Of a DNA stretch of 64,000 nucleotides, positions 39,664-48,645 are shown piece by piece. Positions within the stretch are counted from its first letter, which is position 1. Each line of letters starts with the position of its first letter. The stretch is from Bacteroidota bacterium. GTDB lineage: Bacteria > Bacteroidota > Bacteroidia > Chitinophagales > LD1. The notes beneath the pieces are model-generated. The model did no database searches. It was not told the origin of the DNA and worked only from the letters and a program-made list of their open reading frames with translations. Position numbers and translations under genes: made by a program. The stretch lies in contig CANJLD010000011.1 of the NCBI GenBank assembly GCA_947475165.1, positions 1 to 64,000 of the forward strand, given 5' to 3'.

Positions 39664-40067
39664 ATATTACAATAGAAAAATGTCCTGCTTTTCATGATAA
39701 ACGAGGCGATTTAATACAATTCGTAACCGACCGGTTGTTACAAAAAAGCGGGGTTTCGTTCGGGCAGATATACTTACTCACCTTTAACGGAAAGAATATC
39801 GTTCGCGGAAATCATTATCATAATCACTCCAGCGAAATGTTTTGTTTGATTTCGGGAAGTGTTGAAATGCATTTTGCAGATGTAGCCTCCGGAGAGAAAA
39901 TGCAACGGATTTTTACGGCCGATGACAATGAATTTTTCAGGGTGGCGATAGGAGAAAAAATTGCACATGCCATAAAAAGCATTTCGGAGTTTGCGGTGAT
40001 GGTTAGCTTTAGTTCAAAGGAGTTTGATGTGAATGAAACAGATAAAATTCAATACCGCTTGCTTTAA
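39660..40067 (+). CDS. Cupin protein, WxcM/FdtA-like sugar biosynthesis domain
   Basis: DKRGDLIQFVTD...GQIYLLTFNGKNIVRGNHYHNHSSEMFCLISGSVEMHFAD; GTG start overlaps the upstream stop. Confidence 0.75.
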   Translation: MNITIEKCPAFHDKRGDLIQFVTDRLLQKSGVSFGQIYLLTFNGKNIVRGNHYHNHSSEMFCLISGSVEMHFADVASGEKMQRIFTADDNEFFRVAIGEKIAHAIKSISEFAVMVSFSSKEFDVNETDKIQYRLL

Positions 40068-40175
40068 AACAAGAATTATTGTGGTTCCGGAAACAACAAA
40101 AACCACCGATGTTTTTTACATTAGTCATTTAAAAGCGCATACTCGCATATAATTTTAACGGAGCATTGAAATCGT

Positions 40176-40997
40176 TTGTTAGTGATAAAAATAAGCTACT
40201 TTAATAGTGAGTGTGAAAAAATTTCAAAGAGCTGTGATTTGGAGTTTGGCAAAAACCAATTGCCGCTAACCGCACTGAACAACTTACTTTGTAACAATGC
40301 CGAATTAAATAAAAATGGCTTTGGAAAGTTTCCGGTGTTGAGCAAGTCAACCTTCGCTTCACTAAAAAAATGTATTGAGCAAATTATTATTCAGCAACTT
40401 TCGGCTTACCAGAAAATTTCTCCCGATTTTGAACTTAGCCAGTATCATAATTTTCTGGAGAGTGAGGAAAATCATTATAAAATTTCAACCTGGGCATTGG
40501 AGTATAAAGAAATAGGAGATGTGTTTTTTGAAATTAAAAAGGATGTAGAAGATTTACTTGGGTTGAAACTAAAGGTAAAAACCATTAACCACCGTGACAA
40601 AGAAGGCGAATACATTGGATTCAGAATTATAAGACCAATGAAAAATGACCACAATCCTTTTCACCGCGATGCTTGGATTCCTTATTGGAGAGACACTGTA
40701 AATGTGTGGTTGCCCCTTTGCGGCTTTGAAGACGGAAACAGTTTGCAGATTATACCCAAAAGCCATCAATGGCGCGATGATCAGATTTTAAAAACAAAGG
40801 CAGGTGTAGAAATTGAAGGGAAAAAATATCACGTATCAGCAGCTATTGGTGCGGTAAATGAGTTTACCATTGAAACCCCGCTTTTAAATTACGGAGAAGG
40901 GTTGGTATTTTCGCCCTATCTGATACACGGCAACGGAGTAAACAGGAAAGATAATACCACGCGGGTTTCGCTGGAGTTTAGGTTTTGCAGGGAGTAA
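40176..40997 (+). CDS. PhyH-like Fe/2OG oxygenase, divergent
   Basis: PFHRDAWIPYWRDTVNVWLPLCGFEDGNSLQIIPKSH; GLVFSPYLIHGNGVNRKDNTTRVSLEFRF. Confidence 0.75.
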   Translation: MLVIKISYFNSECEKISKSCDLEFGKNQLPLTALNNLLCNNAELNKNGFGKFPVLSKSTFASLKKCIEQIIIQQLSAYQKISPDFELSQYHNFLESEENHYKISTWALEYKEIGDVFFEIKKDVEDLLGLKLKVKTINHRDKEGEYIGFRIIRPMKNDHNPFHRDAWIPYWRDTVNVWLPLCGFEDGNSLQIIPKSHQWRDDQILKTKAGVEIEGKKYHVSAAIGAVNEFTIETPLLNYGEGLVFSPYLIHGNGVNRKDNTTRVSLEFRFCRE

Positions 40998-41083
40998 ATA
41001 ATAATGAGCAGTATTGTCAGGGCAACTTGTTAGATTCACCAATAATTTGGATTTTTTTGTCGTGTTAAATTTATTTCGTAAAA

Positions 41084-42715
41084 ATGGCTAAGGTAACCTT
41101 TGCAGCATTGGGTACAGAACAATTGGGCATTAGTATGCTTTCGGCTATTGCCAAAAGGAACGGCCACGAAGTGGGTTTGGCATTTTCTGCTTCTCTTTTT
41201 CACGACCGCTTTAATCTTGAAATGCCCTGGCTTTCGCCTTATTTTGACGATACTCATGAGGTAATGAATGCCATTAAAGAGCAACAACCCGATATATTGG
41301 CGTTTTCGCCCCTTACTTCTACTTACCAATGGGCATTGGGTATTGCTACTAAAGCCAAAGAACTAAACCCCGGTATTAAAACGGTTTTTGGCGGGGTGCA
41401 CGCTTCGGCTGTACCGCATTTGCTTTTAAAACGCCCGGTTATAGATTATGTGGTGGTAGGCGAAGGCGATGTGGCGTTTCCTAAAATTATTCAGTCGGTG
41501 CAAAACCCGGATGATACTACGCCTATTGTGAACACTAAATTTAAAGCAAAAGACGGCCGTATTATCAGTGGCATACAAAGCGGGTTTATTCAGGACCTTG
41601 ATTCGCTGCCGTTTGCCGATAAACCACTTTGGGAAGACCATGTGCGCTTAGGCGACCTGTATTTAACCATGGCTTCGCGCGGATGCCCTTACCGGTGTTC
41701 GTTCTGTTTCAATAATTTTTTTGCCAAGTTGCCGGAAGAAAAATCGGGCAAGTATGTTCGGTTGCGCAGCCCCGAGCACATGATGGCGGAATTAAAAATT
41801 GCTCAAAAACGATATAAGTTAGAGGTGGTGGATTTTCAGGATGATGTGTTTACTACCAGCAAAAAATGGCTGCAGGATTTTTTATACCTTTATAAAAAAG
41901 AAATTAATAAGCCGTTTCAAATTCTTACGCACCCGCGTTATATGGATGAAGATATTGCCAAATGGCTGAGCAATGCCGGTTGTGTGTGGGTGCAGATGGG
42001 CGTACAATCAATGGATGAGGGATTTAAGAAAGGTTCGCTCATGCGCTATGAACGTAGCGAAGATGTAAGTGCAGCTATTGACGCCATGAACAAGTATAAG
42101 ATGCGGGTGAAGGTAGATCATATGTTTGGCTTGCCCGATGAACCGGTGATAGCGCAGGAAAATGCACGCACTCTGTATGCCCATGGCGGCACTAAACGTA
42201 TTAACACTTTTTGGACCTGCTTTTTGCCAGGCACCGAAATGATGACTGAAGCCGTTACAAAAGGAAGAATTACCGAGGAGCAGGCGCAAAAAATAAATGA
42301 AGGCGAAGACTTTTTCTTTTTCCGCAATACGGAAAATATAAAAGACGAGAAGCTGATGAATCTTTATAAAGCCTATGAAGTTATTTTCCGCATTATGCCG
42401 GTGCTGCCAAAATATCTGCGCACTCATCTTCGTCCGCAGCATATTCAAAAAATTCCTTCTTTTTTAATTCGTCCGTTATCTATGCTCAGCGATTTGGCCA
42501 CCGGTTTATTGATGCGTAACCCCGAGTTTACATCATATGCCAGGCACAATTTGTTTCACCTTAAAAAATTTATGCTGCGCAAACTGGGTATACGAAAAGT
42601 TACCGGCAGCAGGGTGATAGAGAACATACCTTTTAATGAACCAGTAGCAAAGCAATATACAGACACCCACAAAATGGCTCCCATTGATTTTGCAGAAAAT
42701 GCAGGAGCTGCATAG
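41084..42715 (+). CDS. B12-binding domain radical SAM protein
   Basis: GGVHASAVPHLLL..DYVVVGEGD B12-binding-like domain; ASRGCPYRCSFC radical SAM CxxxCxxC. Confidence 0.93.
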   Translation: MAKVTFAALGTEQLGISMLSAIAKRNGHEVGLAFSASLFHDRFNLEMPWLSPYFDDTHEVMNAIKEQQPDILAFSPLTSTYQWALGIATKAKELNPGIKTVFGGVHASAVPHLLLKRPVIDYVVVGEGDVAFPKIIQSVQNPDDTTPIVNTKFKAKDGRIISGIQSGFIQDLDSLPFADKPLWEDHVRLGDLYLTMASRGCPYRCSFCFNNFFAKLPEEKSGKYVRLRSPEHMMAELKIAQKRYKLEVVDFQDDVFTTSKKWLQDFLYLYKKEINKPFQILTHPRYMDEDIAKWLSNAGCVWVQMGVQSMDEGFKKGSLMRYERSEDVSAAIDAMNKYKMRVKVDHMFGLPDEPVIAQENARTLYAHGGTKRINTFWTCFLPGTEMMTEAVTKGRITEEQAQKINEGEDFFFFRNTENIKDEKLMNLYKAYEVIFRIMPVLPKYLRTHLRPQHIQKIPSFLIRPLSMLSDLATGLLMRNPEFTSYARHNLFHLKKFMLRKLGIRKVTGSRVIENIPFNEPVAKQYTDTHKMAPIDFAENAGAA

Positions 42716-42767
42716 GCGGCAACGGTTCAAAAAAATTTTACGGAAATGACAGAGAGTCAGCTTACCT

Positions 42768-44519
42768 TCATTTAGCAAGAGCGGAAGTATCGTTCTTAAC
42801 CAGCACATCGCGCAATTCAAACAAATTCATTTCGGTGGTATTAAGGCAGGGGCTTACCGGAAAGTCTGCCGGTTTGGTAAACTCAATTTGCTGATGGTGC
42901 ACAATATTCATATACCGGTGGGTAAGGTCATATCTATCGGCATCGCCCATGTATAATGCCTTTTTATCGGCCAGCCATTGAAAAAAATCCGTTGGCCGGG
43001 TAGGGTCGCAATTACATTCTTTGCCAAGGTAGTTTAGGTAATCTGGGCTAAGCGAATACGTAAACACATCGAACATGATATAGGTGTTGCGGCTATACGT
43101 TTTATTGAAAATTGAAAAGCTTTGGTTTAAAAGATAGATGTTGCTGAGCGTGCAAACTATAAGCCGGTTAGCGTACGTGTTTTCTATTTGCGCTATGGCG
43201 CTTTCGTAGCACTTGGTATCGGCAGCCAGTTTATCGTTATTGGCTTTATAGTTTACAATGGTTTGGCCGGTTGCCACAAGCAGAAACAAAACGCCTGCGG
43301 CTAATAGCAGTTTGTGCCCCTGCCATACAGCCGCTAAATTAATGGCGGTAAAAAAGTAAACGGTGGTAATTAAAAGAGCCATTAACTGAAGGCTTAGAAA
43401 GTGCCGCTCACCCACCAGGCGGCCATTAAAATCTACCAGATATATAATTACGAATACGGCCAGCTGAAACAGTATTATTTTAAAAACAGTGCCACCCGTG
43501 CCCGTCTTAAAACAACAAAACACCAGCAGGGTTAAAACAAAACACAGCAAAAAAACATAATGCTTATAAAACAACAAGGTATGCCAAAACACTTTGGCGC
43601 CATGGTCAGGGCTTAGGTTAATACCAGGCAATAACAAACTTCGGATATACTCAGGGGTCATGGTATTAATATCGAACTGCAGGCCCATCATGGCAGCCTC
43701 GTATTTAACTGAATCTACTGCGGTTTTCATTTGGGCAAGAGGCACCACTCTTCTATCCATTATTTTGTATTCAATTTCGGGCTCCACTTTTTTTACATAC
43801 ATATCGGTATTTGCCCAGTCAATGGCGAAGGCGGTAAAAAGCGCGGTGGTAACCAGCGCGGGAAACAACATGCGCGTAAGCAGTTGTTTTAGCTTAAAAT
43901 TATAGATAAGAAACCCGGTGCCTACCAGCAAAATCATACCGGGGCCGCTTTCCGGGCGTATTAATAACCCCAACATAAAAAGGGCTGTATTTACCACTAT
44001 GCCCTTGCGGCTAATGGTGTTTGTAAATAACAGATTAAATAAACCAAGCCCGCAAAAAAGAAGCGAAAAGCGGGTGTGCGAAATGGAGATAATGTTTTCT
44101 GCAAAAAACAGCGCGAACAATAACTGAACGGCAGTTATTACCCCCCGGTGCTGATGCCTGGCCAGCATACTGTTTTTAATGCTTCGCAAAAACAGATACA
44201 GCGATAAAAAGGCAAAGCCCATAAACGATACGCCTATCCAGTTATACTTAGGCAGGCGGATGTAAAGATACTGGTAAACATTGCCAAGCCCCAGCAGCCC
44301 GTTATAGTAATAATCGATATGCGGATAGTTGCTGAACTGCCCCGAGGGAAGATTGAAATAGGAGAAGGCACCATAATCATCTGCCACCAGTGTAAAGCAG
44401 GCCAGGGCTATGGCAAACGACAGCAACGATATAGCAAATTCTGCCACCCGCTCTTTATAAAAAATGCGCATAAACGGGTGCGCTGCCAAGCGGTGAGAAA
44501 AATTGTTTTTACTATCCAT
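42768..44519 (-). CDS. Polytopic membrane protein (GT-C-like), unknown function
   Basis: Multiple hydrophobic segments; start placed at MDSKNNFSHRL because ATG (44517-44519) overlaps the upstream TAA by 1 nt. Confidence 0.7.
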   Translation of the reverse strand: MDSKNNFSHRLAAHPFMRIFYKERVAEFAISLLSFAIALACFTLVADDYGAFSYFNLPSGQFSNYPHIDYYYNGLLGLGNVYQYLYIRLPKYNWIGVSFMGFAFLSLYLFLRSIKNSMLARHQHRGVITAVQLLFALFFAENIISISHTRFSLLFCGLGLFNLLFTNTISRKGIVVNTALFMLGLLIRPESGPGMILLVGTGFLIYNFKLKQLLTRMLFPALVTTALFTAFAIDWANTDMYVKKVEPEIEYKIMDRRVVPLAQMKTAVDSVKYEAAMMGLQFDINTMTPEYIRSLLLPGINLSPDHGAKVFWHTLLFYKHYVFLLCFVLTLLVFCCFKTGTGGTVFKIILFQLAVFVIIYLVDFNGRLVGERHFLSLQLMALLITTVYFFTAINLAAVWQGHKLLLAAGVLFLLVATGQTIVNYKANNDKLAADTKCYESAIAQIENTYANRLIVCTLSNIYLLNQSFSIFNKTYSRNTYIMFDVFTYSLSPDYLNYLGKECNCDPTRPTDFFQWLADKKALYMGDADRYDLTHRYMNIVHHQQIEFTKPADFPVSPCLNTTEMNLFELRDVLVKNDTSALAK

Positions 44520-45298
44520 TACAAAAATTTTACGCGCTGCTGAACGGGCAAATACACCCGCCAGCCCAAAGCTATACAAAAGCACAGGGCATTAGCCGCC
44601 CAATCGGGCAGGTGTTCGAGCACATGGAAACGTTTTTCTAAATAATTATACGATTGCGCGCCCAGCAGTTTGGTGCAAACCGTCATTTTTGATTGCTCCA
44701 TAAACGCAGGAACAAAATCTACCACCAAAACATACCGTTTATTGTCGGTTTTGTTCCATGCACCGTGTAAATAGGCTTCGGTAAACAGGGTTAGGTCGCC
44801 TTCTTTCCAGCCCTGCTCCTCATCGCCCACACGTACTCCGCATTCGGGTAATGTACCTGGTATTACTAAGCCAAGGTGCGCGCGTACAATGCCGTTGGTA
44901 TCGCCATAATGTGGCAAAATAGTGGTGTGTGGCGAAAGCACACTAATAACTACAAACGAACAATCGGGTATTTGGTCAATTATCGATGTGGTTACGGGAA
45001 ATTTTTTCCGGTTCTTATGAAACTTAATAGAGAAATTGAGCAGGAAAATATTGCTCCAGTCTACGCCTTCAATTTGCGGGGCTACATAGGGGTTACTGTC
45101 GAGCCCCTTAATGGCTCCGTGCTGTTTTTCATACTGCAGAATTTCATCTCTGATGGCTTGCCAGTTATCGGTTAACGGTTTAAGCTCCGGAAACCATTCG
45201 GGCGTAAAAAATTTGGGAAGTGAGCCGCGGTATCTTTCCTGGCGTTTCATAGCCACCAGTGGTTCGCGCTGCGGAAAGGCGGTTTGGGCTTGGCTCAT
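44519..45298 (-). CDS. LpxO/aspartyl-asparaginyl beta-hydroxylase family oxygenase, paralogue 1
   Basis: WFPELKPLTDNWQAIRDEI; LPHYGDTNGIVRAHLGLVIPGTLPECGVRVGDEEQGWKEGDLTLFTEAYLHGAWNKTDNKRYVLVVDFV. Confidence 0.85.
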   Translation of the reverse strand: MSQAQTAFPQREPLVAMKRQERYRGSLPKFFTPEWFPELKPLTDNWQAIRDEILQYEKQHGAIKGLDSNPYVAPQIEGVDWSNIFLLNFSIKFHKNRKKFPVTTSIIDQIPDCSFVVISVLSPHTTILPHYGDTNGIVRAHLGLVIPGTLPECGVRVGDEEQGWKEGDLTLFTEAYLHGAWNKTDNKRYVLVVDFVPAFMEQSKMTVCTKLLGAQSYNYLEKRFHVLEHLPDWAANALCFCIALGWRVYLPVQQRVKFL

Positions 45299-45416
45299 AA
45301 AAATTTATTACCACTTTTTTTGAAAGCATGAAATTATGAAAACCGAAAATGTGTGCAAATGACCAAACTCCGGCAATTACCTTTATTCCAAAAAAAATTA
45401 ACCTCGGGAGTTTTTT

Positions 45417-45965
45417 TTAATTCTTACAGGCAATATTGAAATCGAATTTTTTATTATCGAACGAAGGCTTGCTGATAGGGGTAAAAATTTTCACTTCAAA
45501 CAATTCCTTTTTTTCGGCACAGTAAAATACCTGATAAAAACAGTAATAATAGTTGTCGCTTGGGTCGCAATTACCATAAATTAGATTGCGCGTGGCTAAC
45601 AGTTGATAGGTAAGGCTTACGTTAGCAGTGTCTTCAACCGGTTTTGGAACTAATGCTTCAGGACATCCAATGGTGCTTGAAAGTACCCCCGGATATGGTG
45701 ATGGCTGGTCTTTAAACATAGCGCCAAGAAAAAACTTCCGGTCGTCTACCAGTTTCTTTGCCTTCTCTCTGGTCATATTAAAATAGTGCTTTACCTGCAA
45801 CACATCTTCTGCGGCTGTATATTCGGTAAGGTCATACTTTTCGGTATGCCCGGTACCGGTAATTTTTAAAGGTAAAGTGTAGTTGATGGCAAATGGCAGC
45901 CCGTTATTATTTTGTGCGGTGGCGATAAGCCCGGAAAGAAAGAATACCACAGTAAGAAGTCTCAT
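45417..45965 (-). CDS. Hypothetical secreted protein
   Basis: Signal peptide MRLLTVVFFLSGLIATAQ; no recognised domain. Confidence 0.6.
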   Translation of the reverse strand: MRLLTVVFFLSGLIATAQNNNGLPFAINYTLPLKITGTGHTEKYDLTEYTAAEDVLQVKHYFNMTREKAKKLVDDRKFFLGAMFKDQPSPYPGVLSSTIGCPEALVPKPVEDTANVSLTYQLLATRNLIYGNCDPSDNYYYCFYQVFYCAEKKELFEVKIFTPISKPSFDNKKFDFNIACKN

Positions 45966-45999
45966 AAATTAAAACGGGTTACATAAATTTCAAAAATCA

Positions 46000-48645
46000 T
46001 TATTTCATTGCCGGCAGTATTTTTTTTGCAATATCTAAACTTATCCGCTTTGCGCGATAAAAAGAAATAGGGAGGTTCATTTCGCCCTTTTTTTCAGGAG
46101 AAATGTATTCCCAAACAATGGCCTTTTCAGGGGTTACTTCAAAAATTCTACCCCCTTTTGATTTTTCACCTGTAGCTACACATATAAGTGTATTGCCATT
46201 AGTCAAACGTTGTGCACTTCCCAAACCATTTGCCTGTATTGACTCTTTAGGATTGGCCGTATATTCCCAAATTTTATTATTGGTTACGGGGTCGTATTCG
46301 GTAATACTTACCCATTTTCTGTCTGGCGGGTCAGGGCTTGGATTTTTCGGAGGAATTAGCTGTTGCAGATATTGCAGACAGATTTTTTCTTCTGCCGAGC
46401 GCCATACACTACCAGGTGTGCTGTTCTGAAATACAAGGATACTTCCGGCAGCGGTAAGCAAAGGGGTATGCAATGAGGTTCTTTCGGGAAGGTAGCCAAC
46501 CCATTCAATTTTTTTGCTGCCGGTATCCAGAACTCCATAGCAGGAGTAAGGATTAAAGCTAAGCAGAAGATTCCCCTTTCTAAATGCCGGTATTTTTCCA
46601 GAGACATTGTTTTGAGAGAGTACCTGAATAGAGTTGAAGTGGGTAAATTCAAAGCTACAGGAAGTATCACCGAAAATATGTGTAAGGAATCGTTTAGGGT
46701 CTTGAGCAATATATTCTTCCGCCCCTTTAGCGGGATTGTATGGATTAAGTAGGTTACTTAAGTAAGCAGATTTTGAAATTACAGAAATGAATTCTTCCAA
46801 GTGGTCATAAACGCACCATTCGTAGATAAGAATACCCTCAGCGGAATATTTTCTTATTACATCAAACTGAATATTTAAGCCCATAAATTTGTGCAAATCG
46901 TGGGTGAGAAGATAAATGGAACCGCTGTCATCTGTTGTAATTTCGTGGTGGGCACCAGCGTTCACTTTCCATTGAATATTCATATCAGCATCCAGTTTTA
47001 TTAAGTCAGGGCCTATTTCGCCCAACAGGGTACCATCTTTCATTACGGTTGTAAAACCCAAAGGGAGTCTTGCCAGTGCTTTCCCATTCATGTCTATTAC
47101 TGTGGTTCGGGTGGCTTCGTCAAGAAGGGTAATACCATTTTCGGCTTTTGTGCTACCGTAATTACTGAACCTGTTGTTATCATTCAATAAACCAGAATCA
47201 ACAACAATTGGGGGCAACTCTGTGGAGGATAGTATTTCTTGGGCCAGTTCAAAACTAATTCGCTTTGCCCGGTAAAAAGCAAGGGGCGTACCTTTTTCGG
47301 GGTTGTTTTCCAAAGAAGCATAGCTCCACACAGTTTTTTTATCAGGCGTAACCTCAAAAACCAATCCTCCTTTATCAACTGTGGCAACACATACAAGCGT
47401 ATTTCCGTTGGGCAGGCGTTGGGCATTTCCTAAGCCGGGCGCCTTGAGCGATTCTTTTGGGGTAGCCGTATACTCCCACACCATAGCACCGGTAACCGGG
47501 TCATACTCATTAATACTTACCCAATTTCTCGACTCGGGTGCAGGAGCCGGATTTTTAGGAGGTATTCTTTTGTATAGATATGGCAGGCAATCATCATGTT
47601 TCTTATCGGTCCATAAGCTGGTACTGTCTGTACTGTTTTGAAAAACAAGAATGGTTCCTGCAGGAGTTAACAGAGGTGTGTGCAGGGTGGTTCTTTCCGG
47701 AAGATAACCGGCCCATTCAATTTTCCCAGTGGCTGTATCTAAAATTCCGTAACAGGAATACGGATTTAAACTGAGCAGCAGGTTGCCTTTTTTAAATGCC
47801 GGTATTTTTTTTGAAACCGCATTTTCGGGAAGCACCTGAATAGAATTTAAATGTGTAAACTCAAAAGCAGTATCCGGATTAACCGGATTGAGATGCCAGA
47901 AAAAACGGGCAGGGTCTTGTGCAATATATTCGGCAACGCCTTTTTTCGGGTCGTAAGGGTTATGCAGATTACTTAGCGTAGCCGACTTTGAAATAATTGA
48001 AACAATTTCTTTCAGATGGTCGAAAACATGCCATTCATAAATTAAGTCACCATCCGGAGAATATATTTTCAGCATATCAAAGTACATATTCAAACCCATA
48101 AAAGTGTGATACTCGCGGGAGAGCAGGTAAATTGCTCCGTTTTCATCGGTTGTAATTTCGTGATGTGGTGCAACAAAGATGTGCATCAGCAAATCCAAAT
48201 TAGGGTCAAACTTTATCATATCACCGTATGCTGCACCAATCATGTTGCCGTCAGGCAATACATGTGTGAGACCAAACGGGAACTTTGCCAGCACCTTCCC
48301 CTGCATATCTACCAATACGCTTCTGGTTATGCCGTCAACGAGCGTAACTCCGTTGTATGATTTAATACTGTCGTAATAGCGGACACCGCCAGGCGAAGAT
48401 ACATTGGTGGTAAGCCAAATTGAATCGGCAACTTTAAAGCTATCTATGTCAGGATTACCCGGAAGTACCTGAGCAACATCAATATGCTGAGGAGCAATCT
48501 CATTTGCGGCCCGAAAAGAAACATATACAAAACGAGGCAAATCTGCCATTGGCGGATGTGGCTCATAACAATTTACTACCCCTATCTGCGAATAAAGAGG
48601 CGATGTAAAAAGGCAAATAGCTAATACAAAAAACAGGTTTCTCAT
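46000..48645 (-). CDS. Arylsulfotransferase (ASST)-like secreted protein, internally duplicated
   Basis: Two homologous halves each with APHHEITTDENGAIYLL / AGAHHEITTDDSGSIYLL, FEFTHLNSIQVL, KGNLLLSxNPYSCYG, PERTxLHTPLLT. Confidence 0.75.
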   Translation of the reverse strand: MRNLFFVLAICLFTSPLYSQIGVVNCYEPHPPMADLPRFVYVSFRAANEIAPQHIDVAQVLPGNPDIDSFKVADSIWLTTNVSSPGGVRYYDSIKSYNGVTLVDGITRSVLVDMQGKVLAKFPFGLTHVLPDGNMIGAAYGDMIKFDPNLDLLMHIFVAPHHEITTDENGAIYLLSREYHTFMGLNMYFDMLKIYSPDGDLIYEWHVFDHLKEIVSIISKSATLSNLHNPYDPKKGVAEYIAQDPARFFWHLNPVNPDTAFEFTHLNSIQVLPENAVSKKIPAFKKGNLLLSLNPYSCYGILDTATGKIEWAGYLPERTTLHTPLLTPAGTILVFQNSTDSTSLWTDKKHDDCLPYLYKRIPPKNPAPAPESRNWVSINEYDPVTGAMVWEYTATPKESLKAPGLGNAQRLPNGNTLVCVATVDKGGLVFEVTPDKKTVWSYASLENNPEKGTPLAFYRAKRISFELAQEILSSTELPPIVVDSGLLNDNNRFSNYGSTKAENGITLLDEATRTTVIDMNGKALARLPLGFTTVMKDGTLLGEIGPDLIKLDADMNIQWKVNAGAHHEITTDDSGSIYLLTHDLHKFMGLNIQFDVIRKYSAEGILIYEWCVYDHLEEFISVISKSAYLSNLLNPYNPAKGAEEYIAQDPKRFLTHIFGDTSCSFEFTHFNSIQVLSQNNVSGKIPAFRKGNLLLSFNPYSCYGVLDTGSKKIEWVGYLPERTSLHTPLLTAAGSILVFQNSTPGSVWRSAEEKICLQYLQQLIPPKNPSPDPPDRKWVSITEYDPVTNNKIWEYTANPKESIQANGLGSAQRLTNGNTLICVATGEKSKGGRIFEVTPEKAIVWEYISPEKKGEMNLPISFYRAKRISLDIAKKILPAMK

